The notes below the pieces were generated by a model. The model was not told where the DNA came from. It made no database searches and saw nothing but the letters and a program-made list of their open reading frames with translations. A DNA stretch of 64,000 nt from positions 1 through 64,000 of the forward strand of contig NZ_CAJXIP010000002.1 in NCBI RefSeq assembly GCF_913054395.1, read 5' to 3'. Each line of letters starts with the position of its first letter. Position 1 is the stretch's first letter. Shown here in pieces: positions 50,906 to 59,799 of this stretch. Origin of the DNA: an uncultured Roseovarius sp. Its GTDB lineage: Bacteria > Pseudomonadota > Alphaproteobacteria > Rhodobacterales > Rhodobacteraceae. The translations under genes were made by a program, and so were the position numbers.

Positions 50906-51487
50906 TCAGGGGCGCTTCAGCTCTCCAAGCTTCGCCACCGGTGCGTGACAGGGACAGGTGACCAGATGGTCATTGACCATGCCTACCGCCTGCATGAAGG
51001 CATAGACGATGGTCGGCCCGCAAAATTTGAATCCACGTTTCTTCAAATCTTTCGAAATTTTCACGGAAAGATCGGTCTGCGCAGGGACCTCTGACAGGGT
51101 TTTCCATGCGTTCTGAACAGGCTTGCCGCCGACATGATCCCAGAGATAGCGGTCGAACCCGCCCTCGGCTTCGATCTGTTGCCAGACGCGGGCATTTCCG
51201 ATCGTTGCCTCGATCTTGCCGCGGTGGCGAATGATGCCGGGGTCAGCCAGCAGGCGGAGCACGTCCTCCTCGCCCCAGGTGGCAATGACATTCGGATCAA
51301 ACCCTTGAAAAGCCAGGCGAAAATTTTCCCGCTTGCGCAGAATGGTAATCCAGCTCAATCCCGCCTGAAACCCGTCGAGGATAAGCTTTTCCCACAGGGC
51401 GCGGCTGTCATATTCGGGCACGCCCCAATCGGTATCGTGATACGCCTCATAGAGCGCATCCATCCCAACCCAGCCGCATCTTTCCAT
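50906..51487 (-). CDS. tag: DNA-3-methyladenine glycosylase I
   Basis: This 193-residue repair enzyme starts [10 protein letters not shown], the usual N-terminus with a zinc-site Cys. It has [35 protein letters not shown] and [27 protein letters not shown] with the remaining zinc residues near the C-terminus. It excises 3-methyladenine from DNA. ATG 51487 is preferred to 51520 because the family begins there. Confidence 0.95.
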   Translation of the reverse strand: MERCGWVGMDALYEAYHDTDWGVPEYDSRALWEKLILDGFQAGLSWITILRKRENFRLAFQGFDPNVIATWGEEDVLRLLADPGIIRHRGKIEATIGNARVWQQIEAEGGFDRYLWDHVGGKPVQNAWKTLSEVPAQTDLSVKISKDLKKRGFKFCGPTIVYAFMQAVGMVNDHLVTCPCHAPVAKLGELKRP

Positions 51488-51599
51488 CGCGATCACACCC
51501 CTTTGATGAAACCCAAGCAAATACGTTTAAAATCAATCCATTAAGTTTTATTTAATCGAAATACCCCAGCTTGTGAAGCACGCTAATTCGGAGAAAAGC

Positions 51600-52436
51600 A
51601 TGGGGCAAAAGAAAAAATGGGCTGACGTTCCGATCGGACAGGACAACCCGCTGACCTATGCCGTTACGACGCGGGACCGGTCGGTCATAGATATGGTCAA
51701 TGAGGCGGTACAGCACAAACAGGTGATGCTCGCCTATCAGGCGGTTGTGCCTGCGGGCAGGCAAGGCAAACCCGCCTTTTACGAGGGGTTGATTCGCGTC
51801 CTTGACGAAACCGGCCGGATCATCCCGGCGCGGGAATTCATTGATGCGATAGAAGTGACAGAAACCGGTCGCATCATCGATTGTCTCGCCCTGGAAATGG
51901 GTCTCAAGACGCTGACGGAATACCCAGACCTGCGGTTGGCGATCAATATGTCGGCGCGCTCTATCGGGTATTCCCGCTGGATGCGTATTCTCAAGCGCCG
52001 GCTGGGTGAAGATCCGACAATAGCCGAACGGCTTATCCTCGAAATCACCGAAAGCTCGGCGATGCTGATACCGGAACTGGTGATCGGCTTCATGAACGAG
52101 TTGCAGCGCAAGGGAATCAGCTTTGCGCTGGATGACTTCGGCGCCGGATACACATCGTTCCGCTATCTCAAGGATTTCTATTTCGACATTCTCAAGATTG
52201 ACGGACAGTTCATCCGCAATATCGCGAATGATGCCGACAATCAGGTGCTGACCGCCGCCCTGGCCAGTGTGGGTCAGCAATTCGATATGGTCACCGTCGC
52301 GGAAAGCGTCGAGAAACCGGCCGATGCGGATTACCTGACTGCGCTTGGGATTGATTGCCTTCAGGGGTATTACTTTGGCGCCCCCACGATAAGGCCGCCC
52401 TGGCTTGATAGTGCCCTTGACCAGGCCAGCGCTTGA
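51600..52436 (+). CDS. stand-alone EAL-domain protein (c-di-GMP phosphodiesterase)
   Basis: The 278-residue protein is an EAL domain with a short N-terminal extension and no GGDEF or sensor domain. Catalytic landmarks look complete: YEGLIRV (EGL instead of EAL; the Glu is kept), NMSARS, EITES, LDDFGAGYTS, KIDGQFI, VAESVE and QGYYFG. It should hydrolyse c-di-GMP to pGpG and affect motility or attachment. ATG 51600 with GGAG at seven bases is preferred to GTG 51573. Confidence 0.9.
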   Translation: MGQKKKWADVPIGQDNPLTYAVTTRDRSVIDMVNEAVQHKQVMLAYQAVVPAGRQGKPAFYEGLIRVLDETGRIIPAREFIDAIEVTETGRIIDCLALEMGLKTLTEYPDLRLAINMSARSIGYSRWMRILKRRLGEDPTIAERLILEITESSAMLIPELVIGFMNELQRKGISFALDDFGAGYTSFRYLKDFYFDILKIDGQFIRNIANDADNQVLTAALASVGQQFDMVTVAESVEKPADADYLTALGIDCLQGYYFGAPTIRPPWLDSALDQASA

Positions 52437-52454
52437 ATGTGACACTCCGTCCGT

Positions 52455-52469
52455 TGCCGCAATGCGGCA
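52455..52469. promoter_or_regulatory. palindrome upstream of phaA
   Basis: TGCCGC-AAT-GCGGCA is a perfect 6+3+6 inverted repeat 106 bases before phaA. It shares the half-site CGCAAT with the palindrome before phaB. A PhaR-type regulator would be a natural candidate; this is inferred. Confidence 0.45.
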
Positions 52470-52575
52470 TTTACGATATGACGCCGCGTAAAGGCAGAGA
52501 CAGCTACGGGCGGCACAGTTGATGTGACGTCCCGCGCCCCCCCTCTGCCCTGGCATATCCTGGTGGAGGAAACAC

Positions 52576-53751
52576 ATGACCAACGTAGTAATCGCATCCG
52601 CAGCACGTACCGCTGTCGGGTCATTTGGCGGCGCTTTCGCCAACACACCCGCGCATGATCTGGGGGCTGCCGTTCTTGAGGCCGTCGTCGCCCGCGCCGG
52701 GATCGACAAATCCGAAGTCTCCGAGACAATTCTTGGTCAGGTCCTGACCGCCGCCCAGGGCCAGAACCCCGCACGTCAGGCGCATGTCAATGCTGGCCTG
52801 CCGATCGAAAGCTCTGCCTGGGGCATCAATCAGGTCTGTGGTTCAGGCCTGCGCGCCGTGGCGCTTGGCGCCCAGCACATCCAGCTTGGCGATGCCGCCA
52901 TCGTTTGCGCCGGTGGTCAGGAAAACATGACGCTGAGCCCCCATGCCGCCAACCTGCGTGCGGGTCACAAGATGGGCGACATGAAATATATCGACACGAT
53001 GATTCGCGACGGGCTTTGGGATGCCTTCAATGGCTATCACATGGGCCAGACCGCCGAGAACGTGGCAGATCAGTGGCAAATCACCCGCGACATGCAGGAC
53101 GAATTCGCCGTCGGCAGCCAGAACAAGGCCGAAGCCGCACAGAAGGCCGGCAAGTTCGACGAAGAGGTGATCGCCTTTACCGTCAAGACCCGCAAGGGCG
53201 ACATCGTGGTCGACAAGGATGAGTACATCCGCCACGGCGCCACTCTGGAAGCGATGCAGAAAATGCGTCCGGCCTTTACCAAGGACGGGTCCGTCACTGC
53301 GGCCAATGCGTCGGGATTGAATGACGGCGCCGCCGCCACCCTGTTGATGAGTGCGGATGAAGCCGAAAAGCGCGGCATCGAACCGCTGGCACGCATCGCG
53401 TCCTACGCCACCGCCGGCCTTGATCCGTCGGTCATGGGCGTGGGCCCGATCCATGCCTCGCGCAAAGCCCTGGACAAAGCAGGCTGGTCGGTTGGCGATC
53501 TGGACCTCGTCGAAGCCAACGAAGCCTTTGCCGCACAGGCCTGCGCCGTCAACAAAGAGATGGGCTGGGATCCGGCGATCGTGAACGTCAATGGCGGCGC
53601 GATTGCGATTGGCCATCCGATCGGCGCCTCGGGCTGTCGGGTTCTGAACACCCTGCTGTTCGAAATGAAGCGTCGCGGCGCCAAAAAAGGCCTCGCCACG
53701 CTATGCATCGGCGGCGGCATGGGTGTCGCGCTCTGTGTCGAACGCCCCTGA
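52576..53751 (+). CDS. phaA: acetyl-CoA acetyltransferase (beta-ketothiolase)
   Basis: This 391-residue thiolase condenses two acetyl-CoA to acetoacetyl-CoA. The nucleophile Cys is in [18 protein letters not shown] (about 89), with GLNDGAAA in mid-protein, [17 protein letters not shown] and the second Cys in [11 protein letters not shown] (about 378). Length and motifs are those of PhaA/AtoB. GGAGGA lies near the ATG. With phaB it supplies hydroxybutyryl-CoA for PHA; no phaC is in the window. Confidence 0.96.
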   Translation: MTNVVIASAARTAVGSFGGAFANTPAHDLGAAVLEAVVARAGIDKSEVSETILGQVLTAAQGQNPARQAHVNAGLPIESSAWGINQVCGSGLRAVALGAQHIQLGDAAIVCAGGQENMTLSPHAANLRAGHKMGDMKYIDTMIRDGLWDAFNGYHMGQTAENVADQWQITRDMQDEFAVGSQNKAEAAQKAGKFDEEVIAFTVKTRKGDIVVDKDEYIRHGATLEAMQKMRPAFTKDGSVTAANASGLNDGAAATLLMSADEAEKRGIEPLARIASYATAGLDPSVMGVGPIHASRKALDKAGWSVGDLDLVEANEAFAAQACAVNKEMGWDPAIVNVNGGAIAIGHPIGASGCRVLNTLLFEMKRRGAKKGLATLCIGGGMGVALCVERP

Positions 53752-53783
53752 GCCGCAGGTCCGGCTTGCGATTCGCATTGAAC

Positions 53784-53811
53784 GGGGCGCCTGAAACGGC
53801 GCCCCTTTTTT
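53784..53811 (+). terminator. phaA terminator
   Basis: GGGGCGCC, a 6-base loop and GGCGCCCC are followed by six Ts, 32 bases after the phaA stop. It separates phaA from phaB transcriptionally, at least partly. Confidence 0.9.
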
Positions 53812-53863
53812 AAGATCCCAAACAACCCCCAAGCGAAGCTCAACGGATCACGCAGATTTTATC

Positions 53864-53880
53864 GCGCAATAATGTTGCGC
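53864..53880. promoter_or_regulatory. palindrome upstream of phaB
   Basis: GCGCAA-N5-TTGCGC is a perfect inverted repeat 58 bases before phaB, after the phaA terminator. A partial repeat (CGCACAATA) follows within 20 bases. It shares CGCAAT with the phaA palindrome. Confidence 0.5.
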
Positions 53881-53937
53881 ACCTGACCGCACAATAGTAA
53901 TCAAGTTACCGATACATAAGCCAGATTGGAGGACACC

Positions 53938-54660
53938 ATGGCAAGAACTGCACTCGTCACCGGCGGATCACGCGGGATCGGCGCCGCGATTTCAAAAGCG
54001 CTCAAGGCCGAAGGCTATACCGTCGCCGCGACCTATGCCGGAAATGATGAGGCCGCCGCAGCCTTCACTGCCGAGACCGGCATTCAGACCTACAAATGGG
54101 ACGTCGCCGATTATGACGCCTCCAAGGCCGGAATTGAAAAGGTCGAAGCCGAACTTGGCCCGATCGACGTGGTTGTAGCAAACGCCGGGATCACGCGCGA
54201 TGCACCCTTCCACAAAATGACACCGGATCAGTGGAAACAGGTGATCGACACCAATCTGACCGGCGTTTTCAACACCGTTCACCCGGTTTGGCCGGGCATG
54301 CGCGAGCGCGGCTTTGGCCGGATCGTGGTAATTTCCTCGATCAACGGTCAAAAGGGTCAGTTCGGCCAGGTCAACTATGCCGCCACCAAGGCCGGCGATC
54401 TTGGCATTGTCAAATCCCTGGCCCAGGAAGGCGCGGCCAAAGGCATCACCGCCAACGCCGTCTGCCCGGGCTACATCGCGACCGAAATGGTCATGGCCGT
54501 GCCTGAAAAAGTGCGTGACATGATCATTGGCAACATCCCGGCGGGCCGTCTGGGCGAACCCGAGGAAATCGCACGGTGCGTCACCTTCCTTGCGTCGGAT
54601 GATGCCAGCTTTATCAACGGGTCGACCATTTCGGCCAACGGCGCACAATTCTTCGTCTGA
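53938..54660 (+). CDS. phaB: acetoacetyl-CoA reductase
   Basis: This 240-residue short-chain dehydrogenase has ALVTGGSRGIGAAISKAL (Rossmann motif, about 5-22), NAGITRD, the catalytic Ser in ISSINGQKGQFGQVNYAATKAG with Tyr and Lys (about 150-154), and the C-terminal NGAQFFV. The K-G-Q-F-G-Q-NY block is typical of PhaB. It reduces acetoacetyl-CoA with NADPH. GGAGGACACC precedes the ATG. It has its own terminator. Confidence 0.96.
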   Translation: MARTALVTGGSRGIGAAISKALKAEGYTVAATYAGNDEAAAAFTAETGIQTYKWDVADYDASKAGIEKVEAELGPIDVVVANAGITRDAPFHKMTPDQWKQVIDTNLTGVFNTVHPVWPGMRERGFGRIVVISSINGQKGQFGQVNYAATKAGDLGIVKSLAQEGAAKGITANAVCPGYIATEMVMAVPEKVRDMIIGNIPAGRLGEPEEIARCVTFLASDDASFINGSTISANGAQFFV

Positions 54661-54694
54661 TACGCCAGACGATCACCGCAACGTAACATGCAAA

Positions 54695-54725
54695 AGGGCC
54701 GGTCCATGCGACCGGCCCTTTTTCA
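54695..54725. terminator. phaB terminator, bidirectional
   Basis: AGGGCCGGTC, a 5-base loop and GACCGGCCCT are followed by TTTTTC on the plus strand and TTTTGC on the minus strand. It serves phaB and perhaps the convergent DUF465 gene. Confidence 0.85.
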
Positions 54726-54838
54726 TCAAAGCAATTACCCGTTTCGTCGCTCTTGCGTGATCATCGGCTATACTCCTCACTCCCCTGCCGACCAATAGCG
54801 GACAGCAGGGCAAGGCAAGCGATGTTGCGACGCGGCGA

Positions 54839-55009
54839 TCAGGCGGTCTCAGACAGCCTTTCGATCTCTTCCTTCAATCGCAGTTTTTGTTTCTTGAGTT
54901 CCGCAATTTCCAAATTGCTGGTGCCTGGGGCACGTTGTGCCGCTTCCACCTGTTCCGAGAGAGTCATATGTTTTTTCTTCAGTTCCTCGATATGTGAACT
55001 CAAGCTCAT
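54839..55009 (-). CDS. DUF465/YdcH-like small coiled-coil protein (56 aa)
   Basis: This short gene encodes MSLSSHIEELKKKH... through RLSETA, 56 residues in all. Almost the whole length is heptad-like helix rich in Lys, Glu and Leu (LEIAELKKQKLRLKEEIERL), the DUF465 (YdcH) pattern. The ATG at 55009 follows GGAGACGGCCC, and the stop is TGA at 54841-54839. The overlapping frames on this strand are shadows. DUF465 proteins are common in Alphaproteobacteria; the function is unknown. Confidence 0.85.
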   Translation of the reverse strand: MSLSSHIEELKKKHMTLSEQVEAAQRAPGTSNLEIAELKKQKLRLKEEIERLSETA

Positions 55010-55123
55010 GGGCCGTCTCCTCTTCGGTTTGAAATGAACACCCCCACTGCATCACAGTTTCACAAATCTGTCACGCTGCGCACGCAAAATAAGCGGGATT
55101 TTTCCGATAGAATTTTCCCGAAA

Positions 55124-55903
55124 TCATTTGGGGAAAGGCAGGGCCCCAGCGTTTCTCAGCACCGAAGCCGTTGCAGCCGTGTAATTTTCACCGTCCTGCC
55201 CGTGCTCTGCCCCCTCATGCAAGAGCCAGCCATCATGCAGACGAAAGCCCGCGCGCCCCCCCTTGCGCCCGCGCAAGAGCACAAGGCGCGCGGCGCGACC
55301 GCGCCGGGGAATCAGCGCAAGCACCTCGATACTCCCAAGATACGCCACCGCCGCAACCAACAAATCCGGCAATCGTTCTGCCCGCTGGATAAAGGTCACG
55401 GTGCCTTTCGGGGCCGCCCGCCGCGCCGCAGCCCTGACCCAATCGGCCAGTGGCAGGTCTTCTCCCATCGCCACCTCACGCCCGGCATCGCGCGCCGCAG
55501 TGCTGTGGCGACGGTCGAAATAGGGCGGGTTGGCGATGACATGATCAAACTGCCGCTGGCGCAGGGCGTCGGGCATCTGAGCCAGATCGCCGGTCATGAC
55601 CTCAAGCGCCAGATCATTGGCCTCGGCATTGCGGCGCGCCAGATCGGCATAGGCCGGTTGCACCTCAAGCCCGGTCAGCGACACCCCTGGCACCCGCGCC
55701 GCAAGGCACAGTCCCGCAACACCGCCGCCACACCCGAGATCCAGCACCCTGTCGCCCGCACGGGCCGGTACGCTGGCGGCCAAAAGAACCGGGTCAACCC
55801 CGGCGCGATAACCGTCTTTCGGTTGGGCAATCACCAGGCGCCCGCCAAGGAAAGCATCTTGGCTTAACTCGGAGGCATCAAAGCGCTCACGCCTCAAGGT
55901 CAA
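55124..55903 (-). CDS. TrmN6-like tRNA (adenine-N6)-methyltransferase
   Basis: This 259-residue class I methyltransferase has motif I VLDLGCGGGVAGL (about 53-65) and the N6-adenine signature NPPYF (about 125). QPKDGYRAGVDPVLLAASVPA at the start is typical of the tRNA1(Val) A37 N6-methyltransferase group (YfiC/TrmN6). It starts with TTG at 55903 or 55897. Its first 17 bases overlap the end of the DUF2007 gene. The tRNA target is inferred from the family. Confidence 0.88.
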   Translation of the reverse strand: MTLRRERFDASELSQDAFLGGRLVIAQPKDGYRAGVDPVLLAASVPARAGDRVLDLGCGGGVAGLCLAARVPGVSLTGLEVQPAYADLARRNAEANDLALEVMTGDLAQMPDALRQRQFDHVIANPPYFDRRHSTAARDAGREVAMGEDLPLADWVRAAARRAAPKGTVTFIQRAERLPDLLVAAVAYLGSIEVLALIPRRGRAARLVLLRGRKGGRAGFRLHDGWLLHEGAEHGQDGENYTAATASVLRNAGALPFPK

Positions 55904-56102
55904 ATCCGTTGTCGATCAGGGTCACGCGCGCCGCATCAAGGTCGTGGTCGGCCACCATCAGGCGACGCGGGAAAATACCGATTGATCCTTCAAGGCTGCT
56001 CATATTTACGTCTATTTCAAAGCAGTCTATACCCTCGCCCTGAAGCAGGGCCTGCGCAAAGGCGATGGACGTCAGATCATTCGTGCGTAAAAGCTGTTTC
56101 AT
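55887..56102 (-). CDS. DUF2007 domain protein
   Basis: The 71-residue protein follows the DUF2007 (putative signal-transducing) pattern: MKQLLRTNDLTSIAFAQALLQGEGI, then an acidic FEIDVNMSSLEGSIG and RRLMVADHDLDAARVTL. The alpha-beta arrangement resembles an ACT-like/GlnB-size unit. It overlaps the TrmN6-like gene and is divergent from the polyprenyl synthase. Function unknown. Confidence 0.8.
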   Translation of the reverse strand: MKQLLRTNDLTSIAFAQALLQGEGIDCFEIDVNMSSLEGSIGIFPRRLMVADHDLDAARVTLIDNGFDLEA

Positions 56103-56158
56103 GGAAATGACATAAGGACACCACGGCCGATTTGTCGAGTGGTGTTGACAGGAGTGTT

Positions 56159-57160
56159 ATGGGATTGGATCAAGCCGCCACCAAACCGCACGAACAGCTG
56201 GCCGCGCATCTGGCGGGCAAGATGGAGGCGGTGAATACCCTGATCCGGGCTCGCATGGCCTCGCGTCATGCGCCGCGTATTCCGCAGGTCACCGCGCATC
56301 TGGTCGAGGCGGGCGGCAAGCGTCTGCGCCCGATGCTGACGCTGGCGGCAGCGGACATGTGTGGCTATGGCGGCGAATATGACGTGCATCTGGCAGCCAC
56401 GGTCGAGTTCATTCACACCGCCACGCTTTTGCATGACGACGTGGTGGATGAAAGCGCCCAGCGGCGCGGGCGACCCACCGCCAACCTGCTCTGGGACAAT
56501 AAATCAAGCGTTCTGGTTGGCGACTATCTGTTTTCGCGCGCGTTTCAATTGATGGTCGAGCCGGGCTCGCTTCGGGTTCTGGATATCCTGGCCAATGCCT
56601 CGGCCACGATCGCCGAGGGCGAAGTGCTTCAACTTACGGCCGCGCAGGATCTGGCCACCACAGAAGAGATTTACCTGCAAGTGGTGCGCGGCAAGACCGC
56701 TGCGCTGTTTTCCGCAGCCACCGAAGTCGGCGGCGTGATCGCCGCTGCGCCCGAAGAGCAGGTTCAGGCGCTCTTCGATTATGGAGATGCCCTTGGGATC
56801 GCCTTTCAGATCGTCGATGATCTTCTGGATTATCAGGGCGACACCAAGGCGACCGGCAAGAATGTCGGCGACGATTTTCGTGAACGTAAGCTGACCCTGC
56901 CGGTGATCAAGGCGATTGCCGCCGCCGATACCGAAGAGCGCGCGTTCTGGAAACGGGTGATCGAAAAGGGCGATCAGCGCGAGGGTGATCTTGATCACGC
57001 GCTTGGCCTGTTGCACGCCCATGGCGCGCTTGACCGGACCCGGCAAGAGGCGCTTGAATGGGCAACGCGGGCCAAGACCGCATTGGCCACCCTGCCCGAG
57101 CATCCAGTGCGCAAGATGCTTCTTGACCTGGCGGATTACGTGGTGGCGCGCATCAACTAG
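56159..57160 (+). CDS. long-chain polyprenyl diphosphate synthase (octa/decaprenyl)
   Basis: This 333-residue enzyme makes the isoprenoid tail of ubiquinone. First Asp-rich motif: LLHDDVVDES (about 83-92), with FIHTATL before it. Second: QIVDDLLDYQGD (about 213-224). GGKRLRP near residue 50 binds IPP. The small residues before the first motif suit a long product, and Q-10 is usual in this group, so decaprenyl is likely. ATG 56159 follows AGGAG. Its stop interlocks with that of ispE in a CTAG. Confidence 0.9.
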   Translation: MGLDQAATKPHEQLAAHLAGKMEAVNTLIRARMASRHAPRIPQVTAHLVEAGGKRLRPMLTLAAADMCGYGGEYDVHLAATVEFIHTATLLHDDVVDESAQRRGRPTANLLWDNKSSVLVGDYLFSRAFQLMVEPGSLRVLDILANASATIAEGEVLQLTAAQDLATTEEIYLQVVRGKTAALFSAATEVGGVIAAAPEEQVQALFDYGDALGIAFQIVDDLLDYQGDTKATGKNVGDDFRERKLTLPVIKAIAAADTEERAFWKRVIEKGDQREGDLDHALGLLHAHGALDRTRQEALEWATRAKTALATLPEHPVRKMLLDLADYVVARIN

Positions 57161-57990
57161 CCCGCATTGAGACAGGTCGCCCTGACCCACCAGCCGGGGC
57201 AATCCTCCGCCAGCCGTCCGGCGGCGGCGGCGGCATGTTCGTCGCTGTCGTAAAGCCCGAAACAGGTGGCGCCAGACCCAGACATGCGCGCCAACTGGCA
57301 TCCCGGCGTATCAAGCAGGGTATCGAGAACCTCTGCGATAATCGGCTCTGCGGCGATGGCCGGGCCTTGCAGGTCATTGCGCTGAGTGGCCAGCCAGGCA
57401 ATGAAATCGGCGGGTTCCGACCATTCCGGCAAAGGGTCCGGCATCGCCGGATTGTCGCGCTGTTCCAGCCCGGCAAAGACCGTCGGCGTCGCCACCGGCA
57501 CACGCGGATTGACAAGAATCGCATGAAGCGGCGGCACCCCGGCCAGCGGGATCACATCCTCGCCAATGCCTCGCATCCGCGCCGCGCCGGTCAAAAGGCA
57601 CACCGGCACATCCGCCCCAAGTGACAGCACATCACGCGGCAGCGCCACATCCGCCATTTCGGCCAGCGCGCGCAGTGTGGCGGCCGCATCGCTTGACCCG
57701 CCGCCGATCCCGGCGGCCGAAGGCAGATGCTTTTCAAGAGTGATATCGGCACACTGGCCGATCAGGGCGGCGGCCTTCATCACCAGGTTGTCGGCATCCG
57801 CCGGAACCCCCGCCGCCATCGGACCGGCGACCGTCAGGCGGGTTACCGTGGCGGGGCGAACAGTGATCCGGTCACCGAAATCGGCAAAGACCACAAGCGA
57901 ATCGAGAAGGTGATATCCGTCATTCCGCCGACCTGTCACATGCAGGGTCAGATTGACCTTGGCCGGTGCAATCCCCTCAACCACCGTCAT
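57157..57990 (-). CDS. ispE: 4-diphosphocytidyl-2-C-methyl-D-erythritol kinase
   Basis: This 277-residue GHMP kinase of the MEP pathway has APAKVNLTLHVTGRRNDGYHLLDSL at the N-terminus (Lys and Asp), the ATP loop LPSAAGIGGGSSDAAATLRAL (about 88-108) and a late MSGSGATCFGLYD. It supplies isopentenyl diphosphate for the polyprenyl synthase next door, encoded convergently. Its first 14 bases overlap the end of the TPR gene, so it is probably coupled to it. Confidence 0.95.
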   Translation of the reverse strand: MTVVEGIAPAKVNLTLHVTGRRNDGYHLLDSLVVFADFGDRITVRPATVTRLTVAGPMAAGVPADADNLVMKAAALIGQCADITLEKHLPSAAGIGGGSSDAAATLRALAEMADVALPRDVLSLGADVPVCLLTGAARMRGIGEDVIPLAGVPPLHAILVNPRVPVATPTVFAGLEQRDNPAMPDPLPEWSEPADFIAWLATQRNDLQGPAIAAEPIIAEVLDTLLDTPGCQLARMSGSGATCFGLYDSDEHAAAAAGRLAEDCPGWWVRATCLNAG

Positions 57991-59689
57991 TCACGACCTT
58001 CAGGGCTGGCGCGCCTTCGTCCGCCAGCACCTTGTCCAGGCCGACCTCAAGCTTGGCACGGATACGGTCGGCATCCACATCCGCGGAGGGCGTGCTATCG
58101 TGCAGCGACAGGGCGCGGCGCCATTGAAAGCGCGCCTCGACCTTGCGGTCCACAGCCCAGAGAACATCGCCCAGATGATCGTTGACCACCGGATCGACCG
58201 CCATCAGCTCGGCAGCACGCTCCATATGAATGATCGCCTCGTCATAGCGGCCCATGCGGTAGAGAACCCAGCCAAGTGAATCGACGATATAGCCGCTGTC
58301 GGGCTGGGCGGCGACCGCACGCTCGATCATATCCAGCGCCTCATCAAGATTGATCTGCTTTTCCACCATAGAGTAGCCAAGATAATTCAGCACCTGCGGA
58401 TGACCGGGGTTGAGCTCAAGCGCGCGGCGGAAATCAGTCTCGGCCATTTCCCAGTTATCCAGCCGCTCATGGCTTATGGCACGCGCATAATGCACGAACC
58501 ACTGGTCGGTGTCGCGCTTGGCATAAAGTGCAAGCGCCTTGTCATAGGCGGCAACGGCGGCGGCGAAATTTTCAAGCTCACGGTAAAGATCACCGGTCGC
58601 GACATGCACCGTCGGCAAGTCGGGATAGGTCTGCGCCAACTGTTCAAGCACCTCGATGGCGGCATCTGTCCGGCCTGCCCGACGCAACACATCGCTGCGC
58701 CCAAGTTCGGCGGCATGAAAAGACGGATGATCGCGCGGCACTTTCTTGAAGGCCGCGATTGCCAAATCATGGCGATCCATCTGTTCCAGAAGCTCGGCAG
58801 TCATGATCACCGCGTCGATGTGATCGGGCTTGATTGCCTCGGCAACGCGGGAATAAAGCAGGATGTATTCGTCGTTGGCCTCTTGCATCAGGGCGCGGCC
58901 GAGCGAATAGAACACCTCGGCAATGCCATCACCGGCATTGGTGATCTGTGTGAATGGAATGGCGTTTCCGGCCACAAGACCGGCGCGCAGCGCGGCGATT
59001 TCGGGGTCAAGATCGCTGCCGAAGGTATCGTCAATCACGGCAATGGCGCGGTCCTGCGCCTCAAGTTGGCTCAGGACCTCGGCCCAGGCGATCACCCCGC
59101 GACGTGTGCGTTGCATCGGGCCGTCAGCCTCGCCGGAGAATACCTTGTCGGCGCCTTCGAAATCACCGACCGAGGCCAGGGCAAGCGCCTTGTGATAAAT
59201 CGCAAAGCTGTGCAATCCGCGTTCTTCGGCCACGCTGTCAAAGCGTTCAAGCGCGGCCGTCATATCGCCCTTGCCCAAGTACGCCCAGGCCGCGATCAGC
59301 CCATCGGCCAGCGCCCCGACGCCACGATCGTCCTGAACGCGCGTCAGGATCGCATCATAGGCCTCTTTGCGGGTCTCGTCCGCCAAAAGCGCCATTTGCG
59401 CCACCTGGCTGCGCAACCCGTCGCTCTCGATCTTGCGGGCGATGGCGACGGCGCGGTCAAGCTGCCCAAGCGCAAGATAGGCGATGGTCGCATTCTCAAG
59501 AATGGCGGGATTGGACGGGTCCTTGGTCAGAACCTGCGCATAGTATTGCGCGGCGGCGGCAAAGTCGCCCTGATAGCGGGCCTGACGCGCGGCCAGATAG
59601 GCGCCAGAGGGCTCTGACGCCAGAACCGGCAGCGTGGTAACCTGCAAAACAGCGGTGAGTGCAAGGACCGAAAGAGATTTGATTTTCAC
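57977..59689 (-). CDS. exported tetratricopeptide repeat protein
   Basis: This 570-residue protein has a signal peptide (about 1-24, VLASEPSGAYLAA) and a long array of TPR repeats with the 34-residue W/L/G/Y/A/F/A/P spacing. Examples are YQGDFAAAAQYYAQVLTKDPSNPAILENATIAYLALG and, near the end, LNYLGYSMVEKQINLDEALDMIERAV followed by SLGWVLYRMGRYDEAI. GTG 59689 is the start, with AAAGGG upstream. It probably acts as a periplasmic or membrane scaffold. It overlaps ispE, the usual order in Rhodobacteraceae. Confidence 0.86.
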   Translation of the reverse strand: MKIKSLSVLALTAVLQVTTLPVLASEPSGAYLAARQARYQGDFAAAAQYYAQVLTKDPSNPAILENATIAYLALGQLDRAVAIARKIESDGLRSQVAQMALLADETRKEAYDAILTRVQDDRGVGALADGLIAAWAYLGKGDMTAALERFDSVAEERGLHSFAIYHKALALASVGDFEGADKVFSGEADGPMQRTRRGVIAWAEVLSQLEAQDRAIAVIDDTFGSDLDPEIAALRAGLVAGNAIPFTQITNAGDGIAEVFYSLGRALMQEANDEYILLYSRVAEAIKPDHIDAVIMTAELLEQMDRHDLAIAAFKKVPRDHPSFHAAELGRSDVLRRAGRTDAAIEVLEQLAQTYPDLPTVHVATGDLYRELENFAAAVAAYDKALALYAKRDTDQWFVHYARAISHERLDNWEMAETDFRRALELNPGHPQVLNYLGYSMVEKQINLDEALDMIERAVAAQPDSGYIVDSLGWVLYRMGRYDEAIIHMERAAELMAVDPVVNDHLGDVLWAVDRKVEARFQWRRALSLHDSTPSADVDADRIRAKLEVGLDKVLADEGAPALKVVNDGG

Positions 59690-59752
59690 GCTGAGCTGCC
59701 CTTTTTATCCGAATTTGGATCAAAGGTAATATGCCAGCCCCGCCAAGGCAAT

Positions 59753-59778
59753 GCGGCGCGGCCCATTTGCCGCGCCGC
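59753..59778 (-). other. hairpin between ETF-QO and the TPR gene
   Basis: GCGGCGCGGC and GCCGCGCCGC form a perfect 10-bp stem with a 6-base loop, 22 bases after the ETF-QO stop. No U tract follows. It may be a terminator or an mRNA 3' stabiliser. Confidence 0.5.
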
Positions 59779-59799
59779 CGCCTGTCAATCACGCGATGG

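Noticed and set aside
54849..55055. Minus-strand frame of 68 codons overlapping the DUF465 gene
   Set aside because: A different frame over the same bases gives the DUF465 coiled coil with a proper ribosome site; this frame is Cys/Gly/Thr rich and has none.
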